Source: SZAS-7 sp964514655 (GTDB lineage: Bacteria > Chlamydiota > Chlamydiia > Chlamydiales > FEN-1388). Taken from it: 64,000 bases of DNA. Positions within the stretch are counted from its first letter, which is position 1; every line of letters starts with the position of its first letter. Position numbers and translations under genes: made by a program. Shown here in pieces: positions 25,627-33,450 of the stretch. The stretch spans positions 15,250-79,249 of the forward strand of contig CAZEQY010000014.1 in the NCBI GenBank assembly GCA_964514655.1. The letters are read 5' to 3'. The notes under the pieces were generated by a model that was not told the origin of the DNA, made no database searches, and worked only from the letters and a program-made list of their open reading frames with translations.

Positions 25627-26292
25627 GTGAAATATCAGGCAATTATTTTTGACTTAGATGGCACTATTTCTGACTCTATGCAGCTATGGGATAAAGCCAC
25701 ACATCTATTCCTATTAAATCACAACATACATCTGTCACAAGAAGAAAAAGAGCACTTAGACAGGGAGCTTCGTGGGGTCAGCCACGATGATGCGACCCTT
25801 CGTGTAAAAACTAAATATTGTTTACCCCAATCGCTTGAAGAGCTCTCTCTTGAATATGCGCAATATGCATATGAGCTTATGTGTGTCGAAGTGCGATTTG
25901 TTGATGGTTTTTTAGCATTTTATTCAGGCCTAAATACCCATAATCTCAAATATGGCATTGCCACAAATGCAGATCAGTTAACGCTTTCTGCAATAAAAAA
26001 AGCCTTGTCACTCGAGTCATTATTTGGAGAGCACATTTACAATATTGATGATGTCAATCAACAAGGAAAGCCCAAGCCTGATGTTTACCTTCACGCGGCA
26101 AAGAAGCTAAATATCTCCCCATACGCCTGTATTGCTATTGAAGATTCAGCATGCGGTATAAAAGCCGCAAAAGCTGCAAATATGTTTTGTATAGGTCTTA
26201 ATAGTCATGGAAATCCCGAACAGCTGCGTGAAGCTGATATGATTATTAATGCTTATGAAGATATTGATCTAAATGCATTATTTAGTCGTTGA
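25627..26292 (+). CDS. HAD-superfamily hydrolase (beta-phosphoglucomutase/phosphatase-like)
   Basis: It starts at GTG with AAGGGA upstream. The HAD motifs are complete: I, FDLDGT (residues 8-13) with the nucleophile and acid Asp; II, ATNAD; III, the Lys in GKPKPD; IV, IEDSACGI. The helical cap between motifs I and II is the C1 type of beta-phosphoglucomutase and small sugar-phosphate phosphatases. The substrate cannot be told from sequence; a sugar phosphate is most likely. The gene converges with luxR, leaving 31 bases between them. Confidence 0.85.
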   Translation: MKYQAIIFDLDGTISDSMQLWDKATHLFLLNHNIHLSQEEKEHLDRELRGVSHDDATLRVKTKYCLPQSLEELSLEYAQYAYELMCVEVRFVDGFLAFYSGLNTHNLKYGIATNADQLTLSAIKKALSLESLFGEHIYNIDDVNQQGKPKPDVYLHAAKKLNISPYACIAIEDSACGIKAAKAANMFCIGLNSHGNPEQLREADMIINAYEDIDLNALFSR

Positions 26293-26323
26293 ATTATTTT
26301 TTTTAAGTTCCATATTTACCCTA

Positions 26324-27148
26324 TTACAACAAACCAAATTCGCATAGACGCTCTGCAATAGAAAATAGTTCATTTTTATATTTACAGTCAAATTTTATTT
26401 TAACACTCTCTAGGTAATGTTCTACAGTTCTCGGTGAAAGGCGAAGTAGAGCAGCCGTTTCCTTCATCGACTTGCCCTTTAGCAGCAGCTTTATACAATC
26501 TCGTTCTCTTCGGGAGAGTGAATCCGCTTGTTCTACTTCATGGCTTAATCCAATATCAAGCAAACACTTTCGCAATACTTGTTCATCGAGTTTAGGTTGA
26601 AGAGTGGACGTACTATCGAATAGATCTTGTCCGATTAACTCTGGTAACGAAAGGGATGGCCCAACTTCATGTTGAATTATGGTACTGCATTTTTCCTTAA
26701 AGTGTGCAGCAAAGGCTTTTAGGAGATTTGCATAATTTAAATAGACACGTTCAAAGTTTTTTGACTGGTTAGCTTCTCCCCAAAAGCCAAAAAATTCAAC
26801 AGCATCTTCTTGCTTTTCACAAAGCCCTACGATTGGTTCAATTTTGAACGTTCGTACCACATAGGCAAGTGAATTGTCAAATTCGTTTTTGTGATTAGTC
26901 TCAAAAAAGAAAAACCCGGGGTGATAATTGTCAGGATGTCGTAAATAGGGATCATTATAAAAGAGTTTTTCGTCATAGTAATAATCGTCAACATCAGGGC
27001 GGTCGGTTAAAAGTACTTGGTTTCCATTTTTATCAATATACACATAGTAAAAACAACTTACGCCCAGATGATACAGCGGACGAGTACAGTTTTTTACTAT
27101 ATCTGAATACCTACCTAAGTCTTTAAGAAATTGATTCAGCTGCGACAT
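26324..27148 (-). CDS. LuxR-family transcriptional regulator, no cognate LuxI nearby
   Basis: The C-terminal 65 residues form a LuxR/FixJ helix-turn-helix: LSRRERDCIKLLLKGKSMKE, then LRLSPRTVEHYLESVKIKF with the conserved recognition-helix T-V-E-x-Y. The N-terminal 200 residues are an unassigned sensor-like domain rich in Tyr and Phe; it shows no receiver-domain aspartate cluster. The start was taken as the ATG at 27148; a GTG 6 codons upstream is possible. A perfect 19-bp palindrome lies 56 bases upstream, suggesting autoregulation. A related site precedes the gene at 25133. The signal sensed is unknown. Confidence 0.85.
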   Translation of the reverse strand: MSQLNQFLKDLGRYSDIVKNCTRPLYHLGVSCFYYVYIDKNGNQVLLTDRPDVDDYYYDEKLFYNDPYLRHPDNYHPGFFFFETNHKNEFDNSLAYVVRTFKIEPIVGLCEKQEDAVEFFGFWGEANQSKNFERVYLNYANLLKAFAAHFKEKCSTIIQHEVGPSLSLPELIGQDLFDSTSTLQPKLDEQVLRKCLLDIGLSHEVEQADSLSRRERDCIKLLLKGKSMKETAALLRLSPRTVEHYLESVKIKFDCKYKNELFSIAERLCEFGLL

Positions 27149-27203
27149 ACGACAAAAGTACCACACATCAAAATTTGTTACTAAGATAAATCGCAGGGGA
27201 ATT

Positions 27204-27222
27204 TAGGGTAAGAATTACCCTA
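27204..27222 (-). promoter_or_regulatory. Perfect palindromic operator upstream of luxR
   Basis: TAGGGTAA-N3-TTACCCTA is a perfect 8+8 inverted repeat with a 3-base spacer, the size of a dimeric LuxR-type site. On the minus strand, TTACCC is followed after 17 bases by TATCTT, so the right half may overlap the -35 of the luxR promoter. Confidence 0.6.
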
Positions 27223-27286
27223 TAAATACTTTTCAGCTTGAAGCTGTCAAATGAAGCCTTAGAGACTACTCATCTCAACTATGAGT

Positions 27287-28693
27287 TCAAAGTGTCGAGC
27301 TTTTTAGGTGAGACATGAGCTTTTGCTGGATGGCGTTGTAGGCAAGAGCGAGTTCGCTGCCTGGGGTGTTCATCTGTTTTTCTGCTTGGCGTATTGCGGA
27401 CATGACGGTGGAATGGTCGCGCTGGAAAAGGTCGCCTATCTGCATGTAGGGAGATTTTAGTAGGTCGCGACAAAGGTACATGGCAAGCTGGCGGCAGGTG
27501 ACTGCATTTCGCGACTGTGACTTGCCAATAAGCTCATCTAGAGAAAGTGAATAGTGATCAGCAACGCTTGCTACAATGCGCTCTAAGGTAAGTGCCTTTG
27601 CCTTTTCATCGTCGATAAGGTCTGAAAGTAGCTCCTTAACTGTGTTTAGTGCGAGATGGGTCTTTTGACCGCTTTTATTTAGGTGTGAGCGCAGCATGAG
27701 TGCTTCTAAAGCTTTGACTGCAGACTTTGGGTTTGTGGCAAAGGTGTCTTTTAAAAATTCTATCGTACGCGCACTTATGGGGTACTTATAGTGCTCTGCC
27801 TTTTGTTCAAGGATCTTTGCAATGTCCTTTTTGTGCGGTGGTGTTAAGGGCAGCACTATGCCCCATTCAAAGCGAGATATAAGCCTTGGCTCAATAAACT
27901 GTAGCTGCTGCGGGGCAACATTTGCTGAGAGGATAATCTGTTTGCCTTCTGTGTGAAGTGTGTTGAAGGTATGAAAGAACTCTTCCTGCGTGGCGTTTTT
28001 GCGTCCAAATACCTGCACATCATCTATAAGCAATACATCTACATTGCGGTAGGTGCTTCTAAAATGTGACATTTCTCCTACTCGTATTGCCTTTACGACG
28101 TGCTCTGTAAAGAGTTCTGAGCGGGCGTATATAGCCTTATAGCCTACGCGCCTAAGCTTTTGAGCAAGGGCCATTAAGAGGTGCGTTTTGCCAGATCCTG
28201 AAGAGCCATATACATAGATAGGGTTAAAAAAGCCCTGCTCCTTGCTAGGAGTTTTATGCGAAAAAGAGGACATTGCTTCTACTTTGGCATTTACAAGGCG
28301 ACTAGATAGCTCTTCAAGCACACTATAGGCCACCTTATTGTCATCGCTAACAAGAAAATCTTCAAGAGTGCACGAGGGATCAAGGTCTTCAAAAAATATC
28401 TGAAAGTTCGTTTGAACTTCTGGCTTAGCATTTTTTCGCTTTCTGGGAGCTGTCGGAACAAGCTCCGGTAGCGAAAGGTGAACTTTTATTGGCTTTTGGT
28501 TGTTGTTTACAAAGGTGGCAAGCTTAGGTCTTATATGCTCATCAAACCACATCACCTGAAAGGAGTCATTTGCCTCTAGGTAGAGGTTGCAGGCATCAAA
28601 ATTAAGAATTTTAAGTGTTCTAAGCCAGCGCGCAACAGTTTCTTGGCCGTATTCAAGTTCTCTTTGCTCAAGAAACTGCTGCCACGCCTGCAT
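27287..28693 (-). CDS. dnaA: Chromosomal replication initiator DnaA
   Basis: DnaA binds DnaA boxes at oriC and opens the duplex. An N-terminal domain I (MQAWQQFLEQ...) is followed by a short linker, then the AAA+ domain with Walker A GSSGSGKTH (residues 163-171) and Walker B LLIDD (about 220-225). Domain IV ends with the RDHSTVMSAI signature that contacts DnaA boxes. The 468-aa length is normal. It lies 9 bases downstream of yidC on the same strand, the neighbour order known from Chlamydiaceae (dnaA next to the 60-kDa inner membrane protein gene). Chlamydiae often carry two dnaA genes; I cannot tell which copy this is. No DnaA-box cluster is evident around it. Confidence 0.96.
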   Translation of the reverse strand: MQAWQQFLEQRELEYGQETVARWLRTLKILNFDACNLYLEANDSFQVMWFDEHIRPKLATFVNNNQKPIKVHLSLPELVPTAPRKRKNAKPEVQTNFQIFFEDLDPSCTLEDFLVSDDNKVAYSVLEELSSRLVNAKVEAMSSFSHKTPSKEQGFFNPIYVYGSSGSGKTHLLMALAQKLRRVGYKAIYARSELFTEHVVKAIRVGEMSHFRSTYRNVDVLLIDDVQVFGRKNATQEEFFHTFNTLHTEGKQIILSANVAPQQLQFIEPRLISRFEWGIVLPLTPPHKKDIAKILEQKAEHYKYPISARTIEFLKDTFATNPKSAVKALEALMLRSHLNKSGQKTHLALNTVKELLSDLIDDEKAKALTLERIVASVADHYSLSLDELIGKSQSRNAVTCRQLAMYLCRDLLKSPYMQIGDLFQRDHSTVMSAIRQAEKQMNTPGSELALAYNAIQQKLMSHLKSSTL

Positions 28694-28702
28694 GACACAT
28701 CC

Positions 28703-30589
28703 TTACCCTTTTTTAGGGAATTTTTTGTGTGTTGGCGTAACTTCTATTTCCATGCTCGCCTTTTTTGCTGTGGTGTCAATGCGCTTTGTTGTCCACCACT
28801 GCTGGAGGATGCCAAGGAGCATCGATGATATCCAGTATATGTTAAGGCCGGATGGGAAGTTATAAAATGCGACAGTCATCACAACGGTCATGATATTGCC
28901 CATAACGCGCTGCTGACGCTGCTGGTCTGTCCATGTGGACGGATCTTTTGGCATATTTGACATGACATTTTGCTGGATGTACATAATGCCGCCCAAAAGT
29001 ATTGGCAACAGGTGAAACTCGTTGCCGATGATAGGCAGGCTGTACTTCCATGTAAAGAGCACGTCCGGAGATGTGAGGTTGTCGATCCAGCCGGGGATAA
29101 AGACAACGCCGCGAAGCTCAAAGGTTGTTTTAAGAAGGTCAAACATACCAATCAAAAATGGCAGCTGCAATAAAAGCGGCAAGCACCCTGAAATCGGATT
29201 TACACCTTTTGCGCGATAGAGAGTGAGTATCTCAAGCTGCGCCTTTTGAGGGTCTTTTTTGTAGCGCTCTTGGATGGCTTTGATCTGAGGGCTAAGTTCC
29301 TGCATGCCCTTCATGGACTTTATGGACCATGTGTTAAGTGGGTAGAGAAGAAGGCGAAGTAGCACAGTAACAAAGACGATAGATAATGCCCAGGAGCCTG
29401 TCACGCTGTGGCAGAGCTTCATAAAGAAGAAGAGTAGCTTTGCAAAAGGCTCTGAGATAAACGAAAACCAGCCAAAGTATGTCTGGCAGGATAAGAAGTC
29501 AGTTGTTACGCCTTGTGCTTTATTAAAATCATCTACGCTTGTAAGTACCTTTTCGGCAAAGGGGCCTGCAAAGACTTGGAGCTCTGTAGATGCCTTTAGC
29601 GGCATAAGCACGTTGTAGCCTGCCATTTCTTCTTGGCTATAGCGTTCATACTCTGGGTCGATAAGTTCAATTCGTGAAGGATCTTCCTTACCGGATATTT
29701 TATCTACTCTAAACCCTGACTCGCGGCCTTTTTCTGGGTCCATGATGATGCCAAAAAAGCCGTTAGAGTTACTTACCCAGTCTGGAGATGTCGAGGTATT
29801 GGTGTAGGTTTGGCTCGGAAGGTCTACTTTAAGCACCTCGTTGCCCTTGCCTTTTGTGATGCGATACTTGATGACTGAACCAGAAGCTCCGGACTGCCAT
29901 TCAACTTCCGGCACGCCGCTTGTGAGCCATAGCCCCCTTGTGTCGCCTTCAACCTTAACGTCGAGGCCAAAGAGGTAGGGGACATCTTCTTTTGGAAAGA
30001 AAAATCGCTTTGTTATTCTTCTATGCGGCTGTGAGGCTTCTAGAACAATTTCTTTATCAGTAAAGCTTTTAATTTCGTAGGCAAGCATTGCTACTTCAGG
30101 GTATTCTGAGACAACATTCAAGCTATAGTACTTTGGAGGAACAACAAACGAGGGCACAATATCGCGCCTGATTAATGGGTAGTAGCCACCGATCTTTGGG
30201 GTAACTTCACTTCCTGTTGCAGCTTTTGCTGCATGTAGAGGAAAGTGGGCATTTTGTGGGCTCTTTTCAAGGATCTCGCGGTCTACTTCGATAGGAAGAA
30301 CAGCACTTTTTGGGTTTGTCTTTGATGTAAATGGTAGGTTGATCTCTACAAGTGAGCCGCCAATATTTGAAAAAACAAGTTGTACATAGTCATTTTCGAG
30401 TACATAATACTCTTGTTTTGAAACCTTCGTTGGTTCGCTCGGAACAAATTTAGGCTCAGGCTCTTGAGCCGGTTTTTTTTCGACCTTAGCTACAGGCTTT
30501 TGATCCTGATACATATAGTCAAAGCCAAGCCTTACAAAAAATAGTGTAAGCGTAAGTGAAATGACAAAAAGAACGGTACGTCTATCCAT
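28703..30589 (-). CDS. yidC: Membrane protein insertase YidC/OxaA
   Basis: YidC inserts proteins into the inner membrane alone or with SecYEG. An N-terminal membrane anchor (VLFVISLTLTLFFV) is followed by a large periplasmic domain, then the conserved five-helix core: LLRLLLYPLNTWSIKSMKGM with its basic cytoplasmic stretch, GCLPLLLQLPFLIGMF, and a C-terminal pair of helices, with a final basic tail. The 628-aa size is in the Gram-negative range. The start follows GAAGGA. The ribosome-binding site could pair with a TCCTTT just upstream in a small hairpin (30592-30613). Confidence 0.96.
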   Translation of the reverse strand: MDRRTVLFVISLTLTLFFVRLGFDYMYQDQKPVAKVEKKPAQEPEPKFVPSEPTKVSKQEYYVLENDYVQLVFSNIGGSLVEINLPFTSKTNPKSAVLPIEVDREILEKSPQNAHFPLHAAKAATGSEVTPKIGGYYPLIRRDIVPSFVVPPKYYSLNVVSEYPEVAMLAYEIKSFTDKEIVLEASQPHRRITKRFFFPKEDVPYLFGLDVKVEGDTRGLWLTSGVPEVEWQSGASGSVIKYRITKGKGNEVLKVDLPSQTYTNTSTSPDWVSNSNGFFGIIMDPEKGRESGFRVDKISGKEDPSRIELIDPEYERYSQEEMAGYNVLMPLKASTELQVFAGPFAEKVLTSVDDFNKAQGVTTDFLSCQTYFGWFSFISEPFAKLLFFFMKLCHSVTGSWALSIVFVTVLLRLLLYPLNTWSIKSMKGMQELSPQIKAIQERYKKDPQKAQLEILTLYRAKGVNPISGCLPLLLQLPFLIGMFDLLKTTFELRGVVFIPGWIDNLTSPDVLFTWKYSLPIIGNEFHLLPILLGGIMYIQQNVMSNMPKDPSTWTDQQRQQRVMGNIMTVVMTVAFYNFPSGLNIYWISSMLLGILQQWWTTKRIDTTAKKASMEIEVTPTHKKFPKKG

Positions 30590-30643
30590 GAATTTCCTTC
30601 GTTATTCAAAGGAAGAAAAAATAGCACATCCCAGCAAAAAATA

Positions 30644-31618
30644 CTACATCATTGATAAGAGGAGTTTGCCTATTGTTTCGCGATGTTCGAGCATTTGGTG
30701 GGCGGCTTTCGTCTCTTTTAGAGGGAAGATGCGCATGATGCGTAGCTTCAGCCAGCCGGCTTGGATGGCGCTGATGACGCTATTTGCCCGTTCTAGTAGC
30801 TCTTCGCGCGTTCTAATAAAGTTGTGTAGGCTGCCGGAACAAAGGGAGAGAGACTTTGGCATCAAAAGGTTTGGGTCAAAGGGGTCGACAGGGCCGCTGC
30901 TAGAGCCGTACAGTACAATGGTTCCGCATACGGCGGCAGCTTCAAAGTCACGCATAAAGGTAGTCTTTCCAACTCCATCGATGATGAGGTCAGCGCCATG
31001 CTTATTTGTAAGGCGCATGACTTCTGTTACAAAGTTATCTTTTGTGTAGATAATGACATCATCAGCACCTTGAGCTTTTGCTGCATGGGCCTTTTCTTCT
31101 GTAGAAACTGTACCTATAACGTGTGCGCCAAGGTGTTTTGCCCACTGCACTAAAAGCAGCCCCATGCCGCCGGCGGCTGCATGTATAAGTACAACCTGGC
31201 CCTTTTTTACCGTATGAAATTCGTGTAGCAAATAGTGTGCTGTCATGCCCTGTAGGGGAAAGCTTGCAGCTTGCTCAAATGAAAAATCCTTAGGTATAGG
31301 TATCAGCCTATCTGCTTTTACAAGGATTTTTTCGGCATAGGAGCCAATTTGTCCTGTGAAGGCAACGCGGTCGCCAACTCGTACTGAAGATACGCGCGGG
31401 CCAACTGCCTCGACAACGCCGGCACCTTCAAGCCCGAGTGTAAAGGGTGTTTCGCTAGGGGCTGCGTAGGTGCCCTTTCTGTGGTAGATGTCAACAAAGT
31501 TAACGCCGGCATTATGCAGGCGGACTACTGCTTCACCTGCTTGTGGAGCGTGTTCTTCTACCTCTTCGTACTTAAGAACGCTCGGGCTGCCATACTCATA
31601 AATTCTTATTGCTTTCAT
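30644..31618 (-). CDS. NADPH:quinone oxidoreductase-like MDR protein
   Basis: This is a zinc-free medium-chain dehydrogenase/reductase of the quinone oxidoreductase type. It begins MKAIRIYEYGSP, has the NFVDIYHRKGTY motif typical of quinone reductases, GLEGAGVV, and the nucleotide-binding AAAGGMGLLLVQWAKHLGA (a Gly-rich Rossmann turn). The zinc-ligand pattern of alcohol dehydrogenases is absent. The start ATG 31618 is preceded by GGAG; seven upstream codons are open. The start overlaps the end of the HdeD-like gene by 23 bases, so both are on one transcript. The physiological substrate is unknown. Confidence 0.88.
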   Translation of the reverse strand: MKAIRIYEYGSPSVLKYEEVEEHAPQAGEAVVRLHNAGVNFVDIYHRKGTYAAPSETPFTLGLEGAGVVEAVGPRVSSVRVGDRVAFTGQIGSYAEKILVKADRLIPIPKDFSFEQAASFPLQGMTAHYLLHEFHTVKKGQVVLIHAAAGGMGLLLVQWAKHLGAHVIGTVSTEEKAHAAKAQGADDVIIYTKDNFVTEVMRLTNKHGADLIIDGVGKTTFMRDFEAAAVCGTIVLYGSSSGPVDPFDPNLLMPKSLSLCSGSLHNFIRTREELLERANSVISAIQAGWLKLRIMRIFPLKETKAAHQMLEHRETIGKLLLSMM

Positions 31619-32144
31619 TGATGCTCCAAATGAATGCAAGGGTCATAACACCTGTTATTAACAGGTTGATTCCAAAAAGTATTCCAAGCACCCAAGAGGC
31701 TTCTATTGGCCAGCTTGCAAGAATAAGTATCGCAAGAATTAAAGAGAGTACGCCATTTGTGACAATCCATCCCCAGTTACGTATGGGCCGCATTTGAAAG
31801 CCACCATAGATTTTTGTTATGCCATCAAAAAGAAAGTAAAGGGCCATGAGTAGCGTGAGCGTAAGTATTCCTGACATCGGAAAGATAAGAAGTAGTGCAC
31901 CTAGCGCAAAATAGAGGATACTGCTCGCGATTGTAGACCCTCGATTTGGCATATCGGGCGTAAGGAACGTACGCAAGGCATATGCCATTGCTCCAAATAC
32001 AAAGAGCCAGCCAAAAAAGTAGTCTAGGGTAAGTGAAAATATTCGTGGAAGCGCAAGTGCAAATATGCCCAAAAGGATAAAAAGTACACCTTCAGCTATA
32101 AATATTTTTTTGTAACGTCTCATTAATTCTATAATTTCATTCAT
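31596..32144 (-). CDS. HdeD-like (DUF308) integral membrane protein
   Basis: This 182-aa protein has six hydrophobic segments in three pairs, with the repeated Gly/Pro-turn pattern of the HdeD acid-resistance membrane family (GILFALALP-type segments, then LYFLFDGITKIYGG). Its biochemical activity is unknown in the family. It has a good AAGGTGA ribosome-binding site. Translation runs into the quinone oxidoreductase-like gene with a 23-base overlap. Confidence 0.8.
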   Translation of the reverse strand: MNEIIELMRRYKKIFIAEGVLFILLGIFALALPRIFSLTLDYFFGWLFVFGAMAYALRTFLTPDMPNRGSTIASSILYFALGALLLIFPMSGILTLTLLMALYFLFDGITKIYGGFQMRPIRNWGWIVTNGVLSLILAILILASWPIEASWVLGILFGINLLITGVMTLAFIWSINESNKNL

Positions 32145-32211
32145 AAATCACCTTTTCTGTTTGCATATAAAATTATGGGTATATATGTCTACGAAAAAAA
32201 GGAGAAACGCT

Positions 32212-32682
32212 ATGAAGAAACTATCGCTTGTGATGGTAGGGATTTCATTACTTTGTGGCTGTAGCCGCGAAACATCATCAGATGTATACGACAGCCAAAA
32301 CTTTGGTGAAGCAACAAGAACCTATCCGGCAGTTATCGAAGAGGCGCACCAAGTTACTGTAACAAATGGTGAAGGGCTTCAAGATAATACTGCAGGTATT
32401 TTAGGAGGCGGCTTAGCCGGTGCTTTACTTGGCTCTACGATCGGTAAAGGTGATGGCAAGCTAGTTGCAGAAGTAGCTGGCGGCCTAGCAGGCGCGACAG
32501 GTGGTGCAGCCTTAGAACAGGGCCTTAAGACAGAAAGAGCCATGCAGTATATTGTACGCCTCGAAAATGGCGAAATGAGAACAGTCGTTCAAGCAGTAGA
32601 GCCGCGCCTATATCCCGGCCAAAAAGTCTATCTTATGGAAGCTCACCATGGCCGCTCTCGCGTAGTTGCTCGCGGCTTATAA
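32212..32682 (+). CDS. Glycine-zipper lipoprotein (SlyB/Pcp-like)
   Basis: The start is ATG 32212, with AGGAGA 7 bases upstream; a TTG-started extension is possible but unlikely. The signal peptide ends in the lipobox LLCGC, so the mature protein begins at Cys and would be lipidated by Lgt. A glycine-zipper pair follows (GILGGGLAGALLGSTIG and VAGGLAGATGGAALEQG), then a small beta domain (YIVRLENGEMRTVVQ...PGQKVYLM), as in SlyB/Pal-cross-reacting lipoproteins of the outer membrane. The 156-aa length matches. The gene overlaps the end of the minus-strand TPR gene by 6 bases. Confidence 0.88.
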   Translation: MKKLSLVMVGISLLCGCSRETSSDVYDSQNFGEATRTYPAVIEEAHQVTVTNGEGLQDNTAGILGGGLAGALLGSTIGKGDGKLVAEVAGGLAGATGGAALEQGLKTERAMQYIVRLENGEMRTVVQAVEPRLYPGQKVYLMEAHHGRSRVVARGL

Positions 32683-33354
32683 AATTTGGCATTCGCTTGA
32701 CCACCAGGGTCTTGACAATTTTGCGATGGAGTCATCGATGCAATCGATGGCTTCATCCATCTCGTTGCCATGATATAGTTCTGAAAGCAAGCTAGCTGCG
32801 TAGTGATTATCAGGATTTATATCTAAAACTCGTTCTAGATAGTTGCAGGCTCTATCCTCATCGCCTAGCTCCCAGTAGTACATTTCTCCAAGCGATAGCA
32901 ATAGCTCTTCGTTATCTGGCTCGAGTTTATAAAGTTTATCAAAGAAGTGTTGTGCCCTTGCAAAGTCTTGGTCATACAAAAACTGCTTTGCGTGCTGTAG
33001 ATAAAACTGAGTGGATGATTCCAGGCGATATTCTTTTATATTTTCACAGATGCCAACACATCTAAATATATGAACTTCTGCGCACCTAATTTCTACGTTG
33101 GAGATGGTTACATATCCCGGTCTTCTAAACGCGTTAAGTTTGTGCGCGGTGAGGCCGTCAAAGTAGTGAGATCTACCAAAAATATCTTTGATGCTAACTA
33201 TATGACTAGCAGAAAATTGCTCATGTAGCATGTCAAAGGTAATATTGGTAATTTCACAGCGTTTATCGCCAGGTAATGTGATAACAGATGTTTCTTGTAA
33301 ATTATCAGCATTACAATAGACGCGAACTAAATTAAGTAAACTAGGAGGTTGCAT
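32677..33354 (-). CDS. TPR-containing protein (225 aa)
   Basis: The C-terminal half contains two to three tetratricopeptide repeats: YDQDFARAQHFFDKLYKLEP, LLLSLGEMYYWELGDEDRA and LERVLDINPDNHYAASLLSE. The N-terminal 100 residues are a beta-rich domain with several cysteines that I do not recognise. TPRs mediate protein-protein binding; chlamydial type III chaperones and regulators often contain them, but nothing here specifies that role. The gene diverges from the secreted HExxE protein at 33451 and may share its control region. Confidence 0.75.
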   Translation of the reverse strand: MQPPSLLNLVRVYCNADNLQETSVITLPGDKRCEITNITFDMLHEQFSASHIVSIKDIFGRSHYFDGLTAHKLNAFRRPGYVTISNVEIRCAEVHIFRCVGICENIKEYRLESSTQFYLQHAKQFLYDQDFARAQHFFDKLYKLEPDNEELLLSLGEMYYWELGDEDRACNYLERVLDINPDNHYAASLLSELYHGNEMDEAIDCIDDSIAKLSRPWWSSECQIL

Positions 33355-33450
33355 GCGGAGGTAGTGTACATGACGGGCAGATTTTTTTCTTTGAAAAAAT
33401 CTGCTATGAGTTTAGTGTTTGTTAAAACCTTTAACATAAGGAAGGGTTCA

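Noticed and set aside
26316..26323. A third TTACCCTA between the convergent HAD and luxR genes
   Set aside because: It lacks the GTAA half and lies at the 3' ends of both genes, so a regulatory role is unlikely; probably chance.
27287..28693. Chromosomal origin next to dnaA
   Set aside because: The flanks are tightly packed with yidC and luxR, and I saw no cluster of DnaA boxes or AT-rich 13-mers.
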